Origin: JAHEKD01 sp965204695
GTDB taxonomy: Bacteria > Pseudomonadota > Gammaproteobacteria > Arenicellales > JAHEKD01
Assembly (NCBI GenBank): GCA_965204695.1
Contig: OZ242007.1
Coordinates: 2,294,001 to 2,358,000 of the forward strand
Length of the DNA stretch: 64,000 nucleotides
Direction: 5' to 3'
Under the pieces are notes generated by a model that worked only from the letters and a program-made list of their open reading frames with translations, did not search any database and was not told where the DNA came from. This document shows, piece after piece, positions 18,135 to 26,992 of the stretch (its first letter is position 1; each line of letters starts with the position of its first letter). Made by a program: the position numbers and the translations under genes.

Positions 18135-18576
18135 ATGCGCAAGCAATGAGTTTGAAACTGTTTGCCGATAGGTATAGCTGCTATTTTCTTTCTGATTCAG
18201 TTTGGCAACGGCTTGCAGATATTGTGCTGGATCGGGGTGATCTATGCATTCATTGATCAGTTGTGCTTGAACGTTTAATTCACGGTTCTTTGGATCTTTA
18301 AAGTGGAGATTGTTGATCTCGTTGGTTGATTGAGTCAGGATATTTTTCAATAGTTCACGCTGATTAGATGGAGACAAAAATGTTTGCATAACATTAAAAG
18401 CCTTCCGAACTGGCGACATGATCACAGACCATGCCCGGTCATCCATTGCTGGGTAGAGCCGACCTACGCAAATAAGCACCAGCCAGAAGGCTGTTGATAT
18501 TTGCGTAGGGTTTGATATCCAGTTTGGAAAGGGAAAGTTGATGACTAATAAGTTGTATCGGTTGATAGATACTCAT
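18134..18576 (-). pseudogene. Disrupted hypothetical gene next to the IS remnant
   Basis: On the minus strand an ATG at 18576 opens 41 codons (SIYQPIQLISHQLS...) and stops near 18452; a second frame (AMDDRAWSVIMSPVRKAFN onward) continues the same coding texture to about 18134, where it runs into istB DNA. This is best explained as one gene with a frameshift near 18470-18490 and a 3' end cut by the insertion element. I recognise no family; the product would be soluble and helical. Confidence 0.4.
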
Positions 18577-18633
18577 TTCATCCTAGCAGTTAGACAGAAT
18601 TCGTCAAATTGCAACTGCGCGAAAGTATTGTGT

Positions 18634-18660
18634 AAAAAGACCGGGGAATAGCCCCCGGCC
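18634..18660 (-). terminator. Rho-independent terminator (minus strand)
   Basis: Read on the minus strand: GGCCGGGG, a GCTATT loop region, CCCCGGTC, then TTTTT. Eight stem pairs (one G-U) are followed by a U-tract, and it begins eight bases after the stop of the small HTH gene. Strong canonical terminator. Confidence 0.85.
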
Positions 18661-18668
18661 TCTTTGGG

Positions 18669-18896
18669 CTATAAGGCCCTGCGTCTGCGCCTGTCGAGAT
18701 AATCAGCAATATCGCGAATATCAGCAACGCGGCGCTTTCCGCATCTGTATGTCGGCACCGGACACGTTCCTGTACCAATGGCATTGAGTAACACCCGTGT
18801 TGATTTGTAATGCAACACAACGGTCAGCTGCGCCGTGGTTAACGTAAATGTGCCGTACTCGTCATACAGCAGTTGTGCGGTTTCAGTTAATGACAT
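18669..18896 (-). CDS. Small HTH protein, excisionase/AlpA-like
   Basis: 75 aa. The core TTAQLTVVLHYKSTRVLLNAI, then PVPTYRCGKRRVADIRDIADYLDRRR, resembles the winged/MerR-like HTH of phage excisionases and AlpA-type activators, with a basic C-terminus. Such proteins bend DNA near att sites and bias integrases towards excision, or activate island genes. It lies inside the island a few kb from the integrase and has its own terminator. The family assignment is by sequence texture, so a general small regulator is also possible. Confidence 0.6.
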   Translation of the reverse strand: MSLTETAQLLYDEYGTFTLTTAQLTVVLHYKSTRVLLNAIGTGTCPVPTYRCGKRRVADIRDIADYLDRRRRRAL

Positions 18897-19108
18897 GACT
18901 TTATCCTAAGCCATGTGCATTTCGCACAGGTTGTAACGCTCATGATCAGCAGTGGTCGAAATGAACCATTGACTGATGCCGAGGTCATTAATCTCTCAGG
19001 TTGGTGTGATGCGTGGTGCATCACAGCTCATAATGAGAGAAACAATGATCAATACAACAGGATCAGTATACGTGCTTTGTACTCAAAAATCAGTATAGCA
19101 AGGCACTG

Positions 19109-19864
19109 TTAGCCCCTTTCAGTGCCCACTGTGGCGAAGTTAAACAGAGGATAGAGGCAAATAGACGCACTGTTACGGTCTACACTGATATGGTCAAGCA
19201 CTGTATCGATGAACAAGAGTCGTTTGTTTTTATCCGCTTTTTCCCAATAATCACCGAGTGTATTGGGGAGCACGGTTTCTAACGAATGGTCAGGATTGGC
19301 GTTTTTCAATGATTGATGGTTTGGAAAAGGAATAGGTTTGATCGCTTCGGCAAATAAGGCATGCACATCGGCTGTGCTAATGTGCAATTGACAGGCATCA
19401 CATTGATACCGTTTTGATTTTGATGGAATAATCATCAATTGACCACAGTAACACTTTATTTTCCCTAAAAACGGATCTTTTGAGATCTTTGAATTTGGAT
19501 TATCTTTTTGAGCACTCAGAATACGATTGGCTTGATCCCAGGTTTGTTCGCTGACTACAGCGGGTACTGATAATGATGTATAGTTATTTCCCAGGCTATC
19601 TGGCTTAATTAATCGAGCTTTAAATTCACCTTTATAGACGCTGCGAGAAATAATGCTTTTTATCGTTGAATAGCCAAATTTGTGATTTGTGTCAGTACGA
19701 TAACCCATTTCATTGATGAGTCGAGCAACTGTGCCTTTGCGCCGGTAGATGATAAATAGCTCATAAATTTGGCGACACACTTCGGCTTGTTCAGGAATCA
19801 CAACAAGTGTATCGCCCTCCCAACGATAGCCTTGAGGCGGTCTGGTTTTATGGATTTTCGTCAT
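19109..19864 (-). CDS. Serine-recombinase C-terminal protein without the catalytic domain
   Basis: 251 aa starting PPQGYRWEGDTLVVIPEQAEV, followed by IYELF and the helix-turn-helix-like segment around GTVARLINEMGY, i.e. the recombinase DNA-binding domain of large serine recombinases. A zinc ribbon follows (CYCGQ...YQCDAC). The resolvase catalytic domain with the nucleophilic serine is absent, and upstream DNA in the same direction encodes a ribbon-helix-helix protein instead. It is either a remnant or a stand-alone DNA-binding derivative; similar two-domain pieces occur on mobile elements. Confidence 0.7.
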   Translation of the reverse strand: MTKIHKTRPPQGYRWEGDTLVVIPEQAEVCRQIYELFIIYRRKGTVARLINEMGYRTDTNHKFGYSTIKSIISRSVYKGEFKARLIKPDSLGNNYTSLSVPAVVSEQTWDQANRILSAQKDNPNSKISKDPFLGKIKCYCGQLMIIPSKSKRYQCDACQLHISTADVHALFAEAIKPIPFPNHQSLKNANPDHSLETVLPNTLGDYWEKADKNKRLLFIDTVLDHISVDRNSASICLYPLFNFATVGTERG

Positions 19865-19898
19865 CTAAGTTAAGGGTATAAAAATAGCCAGAATGGAT

Positions 19899-20174
19899 TT
19901 AACCTGAGCTTTCTAATACCGCGTTATTTAGGTTACTCACCAGTCGCTCAAACGCATCTTTCTCATCGGAAGAAAGGTTTTCAATTCTAATAGCATAACT
20001 ATTTTCACTGCCTTTAGATGTTGATGATTTTGATGCACTTGTAGATTGTTCTAGTAAGAAAATAATTTCACTATTCATGCTGCGCTTGCTTTGCCGAGTA
20101 TTTTTTAAAAGCGCTTTATGTAGGGTTTCCGGGATACGCAAGGTAAGTCGAATGTAGTCATCGGCAATGCCCAT
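19899..20174 (-). CDS. Arc-type ribbon-helix-helix DNA-binding protein
   Basis: The frame extends to 20204, but the ATG at 20174 has a GGAA five to six bases upstream and directly precedes the conserved domain. That domain reads YIRLTLRIPETLHKALLKN followed by RSMNSEIIFLLEQ, typical of Arc/RHH repressors: a beta strand for the major groove, then two helices. The serine-rich linker and a C-terminal helix are unassigned. The region just upstream carries repeated TGTCA boxes that suit autoregulation. The neighbouring recombinase fragment is transcribed in the same direction and may share the transcript. Confidence 0.75.
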   Translation of the reverse strand: MGIADDYIRLTLRIPETLHKALLKNTRQSKRSMNSEIIFLLEQSTSASKSSTSKGSENSYAIRIENLSSDEKDAFERLVSNLNNAVLESSG

Positions 20175-20195
20175 AAATATTTCCATGCTGAGAGT

Positions 20196-20251
20196 TGACA
20201 CCAAAATAATGTCATGCTCTAATCGCCTAGAATAGTGTCAATATGGTGTCA
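20196..20251. promoter_or_regulatory. Inverted-repeat operator candidate for the Arc-like repressor
   Basis: TGACACCA (20196-20203) and TGGTGTCA (20244-20251) are perfect inverted copies, with two further TGTCA boxes between them (about 20210 and 20236). They lie immediately upstream of the repressor start and face the outer-membrane protein gene on the other side. RHH proteins bind such short repeated boxes cooperatively. Confidence 0.4.
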
Positions 20252-20396
20252 TATTTTAGGTGGTTGAAGTATTTCTAAAACTCAACAGTGCTTATCAATG
20301 AATGTCTTAATTGATTCTATTTTTAAAATCTTGAGGTCATTCTTCAAATTTTGCGGGGAAATGACCAAACAATTACAGACGATATTGGAGTGAATA

Positions 20397-20909
20397 ATGA
20401 GAATACTGCTTGCGGCATTGATGCTGAGTTTTTCGGTCATGGCTAGCGCTAACGACAGTTACTGGGGTGTTGACTACAACATGGTAGACATTGACGTTGA
20501 AGGTATTAGCTTTGATACAGGAGCGATTCAAGGGGTTTACGGTAAATATGTGCACAGCGAAGCTGGCACTAAGTTTCCATTGGCCATTGAAGGCAGACTT
20601 GGCCTAGGGATTACAGATGACGATGTAGATGGAGTAACTGTCGAAACTGATTACTATTTCGGCATTTATGCCAGGGGGGAGTTTGCGGCAACACACAAAC
20701 TATTCCCTTATGCACTATTAGGTTACTCAAAAATTGAAGCAACAGCTAAGGGGTTTGGTGGAAGTCTTTCTGATGACGATTCAGATATTTCATTTGGTAT
20801 TGGCACAAGATACGAACACTCTGAAAAATTCACTTTCAATTTGGAATACATGTTTCAGATGGTGGATGACGTGAGTGGTTTGTCTATTGGTCTGAGATAT
20901 GACTGGTAG
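20397..20909 (+). CDS. Outer-membrane beta-barrel protein (small porin/Opa-like)
   Basis: 170 aa, with a signal peptide of about 19 residues ending at ASA. The mature protein alternates short beta strands rich in Gly and aromatic residues with acidic turns (DDDVDG, SDDDSD). It ends in a strand finishing with aromatic residues (SIGLRYDW), the classic C-terminal signature of an eight-stranded outer-membrane barrel recognised by BAM. GGAG lies seven bases before the ATG. A lipoprotein gene follows 58 bases later. Function beyond barrel formation is unknown. Confidence 0.8.
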   Translation: MRILLAALMLSFSVMASANDSYWGVDYNMVDIDVEGISFDTGAIQGVYGKYVHSEAGTKFPLAIEGRLGLGITDDDVDGVTVETDYYFGIYARGEFAATHKLFPYALLGYSKIEATAKGFGGSLSDDDSDISFGIGTRYEHSEKFTFNLEYMFQMVDDVSGLSIGLRYDW

Positions 20910-20967
20910 GCACAGAAGCATTAATCGGATTTTAACCAGCTTTAATTACACGACAAGGGGAAAAGTC

Positions 20968-21432
20968 ATGCGTCACTTTATATTAATACTAGCGACAGCT
21001 TTACTGATAGCCTGTGGAGGCGGCGGATCAAGCTCGGGCGGCAGTGGTGGCAATCCTGTTGCAAATAACCTTGATGCCTTCCATCTTGAAGCAGAGGGTC
21101 ATGACTTGCAGGTTAACGTCTATGAAAGGCGCACAGGCTGCCAACAACACCAGGCATCGCAGTTATCAAGTTTTTCTCTAAGAAAAGGAAGTGGCAGAAC
21201 GGTCAGACTGCCTGCACCAAAACATGACTTCTGGGGTGGTGCGGGTCCAGATGGCGGATGCTTCGAAATTTATGTCAGGGCTAGTGGAGCGTCACACAAT
21301 GATTTGATTTCAACAAGACTCTGCACTGGCAGAAATGTTGGCACGAGACGTGCAAGTTGCCAGACAGAAACGACAAGAGCTTTTCAGACTAGAGCTAGTC
21401 TTCTCACAGTCGTAAATCAATATCAGCACTGA
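20968..21432 (+). CDS. Small lipoprotein
   Basis: The open frame begins earlier, overlapping the barrel gene, but ATG 20968 has an AAGGGG ribosome site and starts a textbook lipoprotein signal: RHFILILATALLIAC with the lipobox LIAC, followed by a Gly/Ser-rich tether. The mature domain of about 130 residues contains four cysteines (C-QQH, C-FEI, C-TG, C-QTE) that could form disulphides. No family recognised. It probably shares the transcript of the barrel protein and the following membrane protein, forming a small envelope operon. Confidence 0.75.
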   Translation: MRHFILILATALLIACGGGGSSSGGSGGNPVANNLDAFHLEAEGHDLQVNVYERRTGCQQHQASQLSSFSLRKGSGRTVRLPAPKHDFWGGAGPDGGCFEIYVRASGASHNDLISTRLCTGRNVGTRRASCQTETTRAFQTRASLLTVVNQYQH

Positions 21433-21457
21433 TAACTAATAGCGCAGGAGATATCTC

Positions 21458-21835
21458 GTGAAACAAATTCTTGGTAATACGGCAGTTTATGTCATTTTGT
21501 ATCTGCTTTTTATGATCCCCACATACTATCTTCCCTATGTTGGTTCAAACTCGTCTGCGCTGAATACAATGGGAGTAGCTTCTGGTGCTGGTATGAATCC
21601 AGCATTTTGGGCACACCTTGGGACATTGACTGTACTGGTATTTTTGTCATGGTGTCGAGGCTCTGTCATTGACAAAGGTTGGCTAGTGATTTTACCAATT
21701 CTTGCTACAGTGTTTGATCTGACACCTGGGCTCAGTTCAATTCCATTTGTGCCAACCATTATGCATTTACTTGCTATTATTCTTGGCGTGACAGGTATTA
21801 GTCAGCCTGCATCTGCAAAAAATGAGGCACAGTGA
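21458..21835 (+). CDS. Small inner-membrane protein, four predicted TM helices
   Basis: 125 aa, GTG start with CAGGAG seven to eight bases upstream. Hydrophobic segments lie at about 8-27, 49-68, 74-90 and 97-114. The second follows a Gly/Ala-rich loop, and the C-terminus is hydrophilic. It starts 25 bases after the lipoprotein stop. No family recognised; the association with the lipoprotein and barrel gene is by position only. Confidence 0.65.
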   Translation: MKQILGNTAVYVILYLLFMIPTYYLPYVGSNSSALNTMGVASGAGMNPAFWAHLGTLTVLVFLSWCRGSVIDKGWLVILPILATVFDLTPGLSSIPFVPTIMHLLAIILGVTGISQPASAKNEAQ

Positions 21836-21954
21836 CGATAAGCCCATGTCGACATGACGACTTAGAAGACGTGTATAGTTACATCAAGCATGTCGGTTAA
21901 TCTTTCGACAACATGGCCCCTATGCGACTGGGCTAAAATTGTTATGCTAGTTGC

Positions 21955-22137
21955 ATGGCAATATCAAAAAAGACAATTGAAAAATATATTGAGTTACATA
22001 TAGCGGAATTTGGTGAGGAGATTGATGCAAAAGAAGCCGAAATCCGATTCAGGGCACTATTGCGCCTAATTGTACTCATAAGTCGACCGTTGTCGGAACA
22101 AAAAAAGAAACTGACACGGCGACTAGATCATGATTAA
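21955..22137 (+). CDS. Small hypothetical protein (60 aa)
   Basis: ATG 21955 opens a charged, helical 60-residue product (KTIEKYIELHIAEFGEEI, then a basic C-terminus KKKLTRRLDHD). No strong ribosome site. The sequence looks coding (amphipathic helices) but is unrecognised; a DNA- or RNA-binding role is possible from the basic tail. Confidence 0.4.
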   Translation: MAISKKTIEKYIELHIAEFGEEIDAKEAEIRFRALLRLIVLISRPLSEQKKKLTRRLDHD

Positions 22138-22515
22138 AATTATCGTACATTAGCAATATTGGTTTTCTCAACTACGCAAGAAAATCACATTATTGGCATT
22201 GATTACATCACCTATTCAAGTATTCAGTGTGCTGGTCGCTAGCATGAACATAGCAGCAAGTTCTGGTGTTAATTCATCACAAACTTTAGCTTGTGAGTCG
22301 AGGATTCAATACTTCCATTACCTTGGTAAAATTACTCATAATTATTGATTCTGTTTATTCTTTAATCAGTAAATATTAGTCAGTGGTTTTGGGATTGCCC
22401 AGAAAATTACAGATGAATATTCATGCTGTGGTTATAGGATGAGAAGAAATATAATGAAATTTTCTTAAATTTTATAATATAATGTGATGAATAGCTCACC
22501 GTACTGATGAAATAA
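22138..22515. other. Intergenic spacer with candidate promoter
   Basis: No frame of useful length. The last 60 bases become very AT-rich and contain TATAATATAATG near 22475, a plausible -10 for the downstream RHH/HD pair; no good -35 is seen. Otherwise nothing recognisable. Confidence 0.35.
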
Positions 22516-22698
22516 TTGAATTCAATAAGGAAAAAAGACTCCAAAGAAAGAATTACCATTTCTTTGCCTAAAGAAGATTTAGATTTAATAAAATTACTCG
22601 CTAAAAAACATAGTGTCAGTAAAGCGTGGGTAATACGGCAGGCTGTCAGTGAATATCTAACAAAAGATTACCCTTTATTTAAAGGGGAAATTAAGTGA
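22516..22698 (+). CDS. Ribbon-helix-helix protein preceding the HD hydrolase
   Basis: 60 aa from a TTG start; no ATG is available in the frame before the conserved domain. ERITISLPKEDLDLIKLLA and VSKAWVIRQAVSEYL form a CopG-type RHH fold. The stop overlaps the start of the following HD-phosphohydrolase by four bases (GTGA), so the two are translationally coupled. In such pairs the RHH protein usually autoregulates the operon or acts as an antitoxin-like partner; which applies here cannot be told from sequence. Confidence 0.75.
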   Translation: MNSIRKKDSKERITISLPKEDLDLIKLLAKKHSVSKAWVIRQAVSEYLTKDYPLFKGEIK

Positions 22699-24587
22699 AA
22701 AAAACGAAACCTATTAGAGACCCTGTTCATAACTACATTTCACTTACCCCAATAGAAAGGGAAATTATAGATACTCCTGATTTTCAAAGGTTAAGATATG
22801 TTTTGCAGAATTCTACTGCGCAGTTAACCTACCCAAACGCAAATAACTGCCGTTTTCTGCACTCATTAGGGACGATGCACCTTTCTGGAAGGATTTTTTT
22901 ACATTCGCTAAAAAATTCTCATGCCCCAATTTTAGCTGAGTTTCTTTGTGGTCTAGAAAATGTTATCAAGCAAGCTGAACAAAATATAAGACTTGACCAT
23001 AAAATATTTTATGAAAGTTGGCAGGATACAATTGGAAATGCTAGTAGATTTTTCCACGCTCCTAAAATTGGTGATCCAGTCGAATTTATAGCTCCGACAA
23101 AGAGCAAAGACAAATATACAATAAGATATAAAGTAAAAGCAGATAATAAGCTTGTGACAGTAGATAAAGAAGTTAATCATGATCCATTGTTTTTGATTAA
23201 TACTATTTGGCAGGTAGTTAGAGTGGCGGGTTTAGTCCATGACATTGGACATTTGCCTATGAGCCATGTATTTGAATTTGCATTGGATAAATTTCTAGAT
23301 CGTATGAAATCTGAAAATTCGGATTTACTTAATGATGAATTGAAAGAGAGATTCCAAACCTATACTAATCTTTTAAATGACACGATACAAAACGAAATTC
23401 GTGAAAAACAACCACCTATTCATGAGATGAGAGGGTTGTATATATTTGGAGACATGAATCCAAGCAGTAATATTCCATATTACGGGTTAATTTTTAGTTT
23501 AGCGAGCACAGTTCTTGCGCACAATACAAGGATGAACGCTAGGGCAGCCGATAAGGAAACACATATCATAAGATGTTTACATCGTGTGATTGACGGTGAA
23601 GTTGATTCTGACAGATTGGACTATTGTATTAGGGACTCTTATGCCTCAGGGGTTGAGTTTGGTGCATTGGATTTAGAACGAATAATAGTTAACATGATTT
23701 TGTGTAAAGCTGAAGAAAGTAAATTTCTTATAGTTCCAGAAGATACCGCAATTTCTGCAATAGAAACGTTTTATCACCATCGTTATTTATTATATAAATA
23801 TGAGATATATCATCATAATGTCGTACGATTTGATGGATTGCTAGAACAAATATTAATAATGTTATTTGAAGAGGGTTACTCTAGCAGCCCTAATTTCAAC
23901 AAACTAAAAGAATTATTTAACAAATCAAACTTTATTGTTGAAAATAATGATGGAAGTCTGACCTACATGCCTGACAAGCACTCTTCGCTGTATGACGATG
24001 GTTGGTTGCGCTCTATTTTATCCGAAATACTTACGACTATTATCGATTCGGAAAGACAAGATAAATGGATAGTGAAGTTAAGGATAATGCTTGAAACGTA
24101 TCTGTTTAGGAAAACCAATAATTTGTTGTCACTTTGGAAGAAAGACTCAGATATTTTGAGAATATTTTCTGAACATGTTTGTGATCCTGACAAGTTAGCA
24201 GAGATTGCACCTTTTACCCTTGATGGAGCACCGCTGAAAAAAACAGAGTTATACAATGCGTTTATCAAAAGGTTATCTACCGAGCTTGGGGAAGATAAGA
24301 TCGTCATTGAAAGAAGATTGAAGCCCAAAATTCATGTTGAAGATAACCTCTCTTCGAGTATTTATTGTAATAATTCTATTGAAAAAGCCGAGAAAATTTC
24401 TCCTTACATTTCGTCACTAAATTTATCTATAATTACTGTCCCGGATGTACATATATCCGTTATGTGTGGAGATATAAAAAATTCTCAGGATTTAAAAAAT
24501 CAGGTAATGGGGATATTTAATGGTTGTTTAGAGGAGTATATTAGTCAACTTAAAGTATTTTATGATGAATATTTTTCAAATATTTGA
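22695..24587 (+). CDS. HD-superfamily phosphohydrolase (dNTPase/SAMHD1-like)
   Basis: 630 aa, GTG start. The N-terminus KPIRDPVHNYISLTP, then QRLRYVLQNS and RFLHSLGTMH, is the opening of dGTPase/SAMHD1-type enzymes. The HD metal site is VHDIGHLPMSH (H182, D183), with a later Asp in DSDRLDYCIRDSY (D304/D306). Family members hydrolyse dNTPs or other nucleotides, and several act as antiviral nucleotide-depleting enzymes. About 40 residues at 120-160 form an insertion before the HD pair. The C-terminal 300 residues are unrecognised. Coupling to an RHH regulator and location on an integrated island fit a defence role, which is inference. Confidence 0.82.
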   Translation: MKKTKPIRDPVHNYISLTPIEREIIDTPDFQRLRYVLQNSTAQLTYPNANNCRFLHSLGTMHLSGRIFLHSLKNSHAPILAEFLCGLENVIKQAEQNIRLDHKIFYESWQDTIGNASRFFHAPKIGDPVEFIAPTKSKDKYTIRYKVKADNKLVTVDKEVNHDPLFLINTIWQVVRVAGLVHDIGHLPMSHVFEFALDKFLDRMKSENSDLLNDELKERFQTYTNLLNDTIQNEIREKQPPIHEMRGLYIFGDMNPSSNIPYYGLIFSLASTVLAHNTRMNARAADKETHIIRCLHRVIDGEVDSDRLDYCIRDSYASGVEFGALDLERIIVNMILCKAEESKFLIVPEDTAISAIETFYHHRYLLYKYEIYHHNVVRFDGLLEQILIMLFEEGYSSSPNFNKLKELFNKSNFIVENNDGSLTYMPDKHSSLYDDGWLRSILSEILTTIIDSERQDKWIVKLRIMLETYLFRKTNNLLSLWKKDSDILRIFSEHVCDPDKLAEIAPFTLDGAPLKKTELYNAFIKRLSTELGEDKIVIERRLKPKIHVEDNLSSSIYCNNSIEKAEKISPYISSLNLSIITVPDVHISVMCGDIKNSQDLKNQVMGIFNGCLEEYISQLKVFYDEYFSNI

Positions 24588-24632
24588 TTTTATGTTATTT
24601 TAGGTATAGTTATTTTACATAGAGGATATTAA

Positions 24633-24902
24633 ATGTGTACAAGATTGCAAAATTCAGTTTGGCTATTACTTAGCCAATTTAATCCCGATAAACCAACTAC
24701 AATAAGGGAAGCTATTTCACGGATCAATGATGATGATTTGTATGGAATAAGTATATCTATGCGACCTGTCTCCGCATATATTTTGGATAATTTAGCTAAA
24801 AATCATTATCTTAAAGAAGTCAATGACGGATATATACTGTCTAAGTTTGGCCAGATCGAGAAGTCTAGGTTAGACAAAATTGTTGAGGAAGCTCACGCAT
24901 AG
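24633..24902 (+). CDS. Small hypothetical protein, winged-helix-like
   Basis: 89 aa, with AGAGGAT seven bases before the ATG, 45 bases after the HD gene. The pattern of three helices and a short hairpin (TIREAISRIND, SAYILDNLAKNHYLKEVNDGYILSKFG) suggests a winged-helix DNA-binding fold, with GYILSKFG as the wing. No known family is named. It is followed by a strong terminator, making a three-gene unit with the RHH and HD genes. Confidence 0.55.
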   Translation: MCTRLQNSVWLLLSQFNPDKPTTIREAISRINDDDLYGISISMRPVSAYILDNLAKNHYLKEVNDGYILSKFGQIEKSRLDKIVEEAHA

Positions 24903-24947
24903 CTATTTTCAATATATTATTAGTACTCTTTGAATACGAAGATACTT

Positions 24948-24975
24948 ACAGGGCTGATTCAGTCCTGTTTTTTTT
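24948..24975 (+). terminator. Rho-independent terminator of the RHH/HD unit
   Basis: ACAGGGCT pairs with AGTCCTGT (one G-U) around a GATTC loop, followed by a continuous T run to 24975. It lies 46 bases after the small winged-helix gene and ends 24 bases before the convergent recombinase. Confidence 0.88.
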
Positions 24976-24998
24976 GGATTAATGATGGGCGGCAGTCA

Positions 24999-26402
24999 CT
25001 AATTTTGATTTTTGACTAACTTTTGTAACTGTTTTATCCTTCTAAATGTGACGTCAACGTCACAAGATGCCCCCTGTTTTCTAACATCCTCTACCAGTGC
25101 GAGCAGATTAGGAAAGCCTGCTAAATCAGGTATTTCCAAGAACGGTTTTTTCGCTTGAATACGTAGTTTTCGGTCTAAAATCTCAAAGTTCGAACCTGTA
25201 ATTTCGATGATTAAGCGTTTAATCTCAAGATTTCCCTTAATAAACCATTTTTTGGCTTGTTTGCGCAGTTCTAGGCAGTCTTTAAAAAGTTCTAACCCAT
25301 TATCAGTATTTTCAAGCGTTTTGATTTGTTCGTTGAGTTTTAGCTGTTCGAGTTGAAGTTGTTTGCGTCGATTTTCATAGTCTTTATCATCCAATTGATC
25401 ATTTAAGCGCATGTCGATAAGGTTTTTTAATCGTGTCTCGTTTTTCTTTAAGGTGGTGCGAATCATTTTAATTTTATCTTGATTGAATTGTTCCAGATTC
25501 ATATTTTCTTGATTTAACTCAATTAAGATTAAGTCGTAGAATGAAGGGCTAATTTGAATACGGGCTAAGAAATTTAGGAATTGCTGTTCTAACTGCTCGA
25601 CCTTGATTGATTTTTGTTTGCAGGAATAATCCATTCTCCTATGTGTACAATGGTAATACACGTAGGAACGTCCACAGGGTTTGGTTTTTTGTTCGGCGGT
25701 AATGGTGCAGCCACACTCGCCGCAAACCATTAATCCCGTATAGGCAAACTGACGTTTGGGTGTCTTAGGGCGAGTTTTTCGTTCAGTTTTACTCAGGATG
25801 GTTTGAACGACATCAAATTCATTCGCGGTAATCATGGCTGGGTGCTTACCTAGATATAATTTTCCATGCCAGAGAATTTGTCCCATATAAAAGGGGTTTT
25901 TTAGCATTGTATAAATACTGCTTAGTGAAACAGGCCTGTCACCGGAGCGTTTTCGTTTGACCGTCCGAAGTCCGAATTCATCTTTAGCCTTATGATAAAG
26001 CATCCTTGGGGTATAGCAGCCTGTCGCCATGAGCCTAAAAAGTTCTTGGATAATCTTGAATCGCTCTGGGTCAGGAATAATTGTTTTGGTTTCTTTGCAG
26101 TTCAAATACCCAATGGGTGCCATGTTTGGCAACCAGCCTTCTTTAAGTTTTCGTTTATTTCCCCGCTTCACATTTTTACTCAGTCCATCAATGAAATATT
26201 TTGAGTTGCAAAACATATAGGCCAGCATCATTTTTCCCTCGGGGGTATTTTCAAAGGTATAGGTTGCAAATTTAAGGTCTTTAATGACACCGGTATCAAG
26301 TAGATAGATAATTAGACCGCCATCAATGGAATTTCGCGCAAGCCGATCAGGATGCCAAGCCATAATGCCATCTGCTTTTCCTTTTTTTAGATCATTAATC
26401 AT
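24999..26402 (-). pseudogene. Large serine recombinase, catalytic N-terminus lost
   Basis: The frame gives MINDLKKGKADGIMAWHPDRLARN (shown in part), which is the second half of the resolvase domain, then the recombinase domain, the zinc ribbon (CGECGCT...YHCTHRR...C) and a long coiled coil (about 300-370). Homology can be followed upstream of the ATG to about 26455 (RESQSAKAPGRPLFDEM), but the first 50 or so residues with the catalytic serine motif are missing and an opposite-strand RuvC-like gene, also missing its start, abuts it. I read it as inactivated by a deletion or rearrangement at 26455-26490. Confidence 0.78.
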
Positions 26403-26438
26403 TTCATCGAATAATGGACGACCCGGTGCTTTTGCACT

Positions 26439-26894
26439 TTGCGATTCACGAATATTTTGTTGAATTGTGATGTCGGGGTCGGCACTAATCCGATTGACTG
26501 GGGCGTGTTCACGCCCAGCTTAGGTAAAAACTATCGTTCAACACTGAAAATTAAGACATTGCTTGAATTTTACCAACCCTGTGTGGTGGTGCTTGAAGAA
26601 GTCAAACACTCTTTGCGTGTTAAGCGCATTAAGGCACTCATTCAATCCATCACGCGATTGTGCGAGCAGCAGGACATTCCCACACAATCCTATCACCGCC
26701 GAGAGGTGCTGGAGACTTTTGGCTTATTTGGTAAACACACCAAATTTGAAATTGCCGAGATCATTGCCAAGTGGCTACCGGAATTAGCGAATCGCTTGCC
26801 GGAAAAACGCAAAAATTGTGACACAGAATCCCCTGAATACGGGATATTCGATGCGGCTGCACTGGCGCTCGTGCATTTGTACAAGACCGACTAG
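26439..26894 (+). pseudogene. RuvC-like Holliday-junction nuclease gene, 5' truncated
   Basis: Residues from IDWGVFTPS onward, through CVVVLEEVKHSLRVKRIKAL, RREVLETFGLFG and IFDAAALALVHL, match the plasmid/ICE-borne RuvC-like family. The normal first 20 residues, containing the first catalytic Asp in a LALDPT-type strand, are absent. The codons before PIDWG come from the antisense of the recombinase fragment next door. The later acidic residues (E in LEEV, D in IFDAA) remain. The gene is probably non-functional and heads the conjugation-type block that follows. Confidence 0.7.
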
Positions 26895-26992
26895 ACCGAT
26901 TTATCCAGGTTGACGACCGTTTCGTTTAATTCTCTTTTTGATTGAGTCATTCAAAATGATTCAGTAGACATAGTCCAACTTAACACTAAAAC

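Noticed and set aside
18915..19112. 65-aa plus-strand ORF
   Set aside because: No ribosome site and no recognisable motif; lies between two minus-strand genes and reads as random sequence.
20344..20358. Third copy of the att repeat (AATTTTGCGGGGA)
   Set aside because: Only about 13 bases match the repeat start; no tRNA piece or further similarity follows, so chance or a short motif is more likely.
26439..26480. Natural start of the RuvC-like protein at TTG 26439
   Set aside because: Those codons are antisense to recombinase homology and do not resemble the family's N-terminus.
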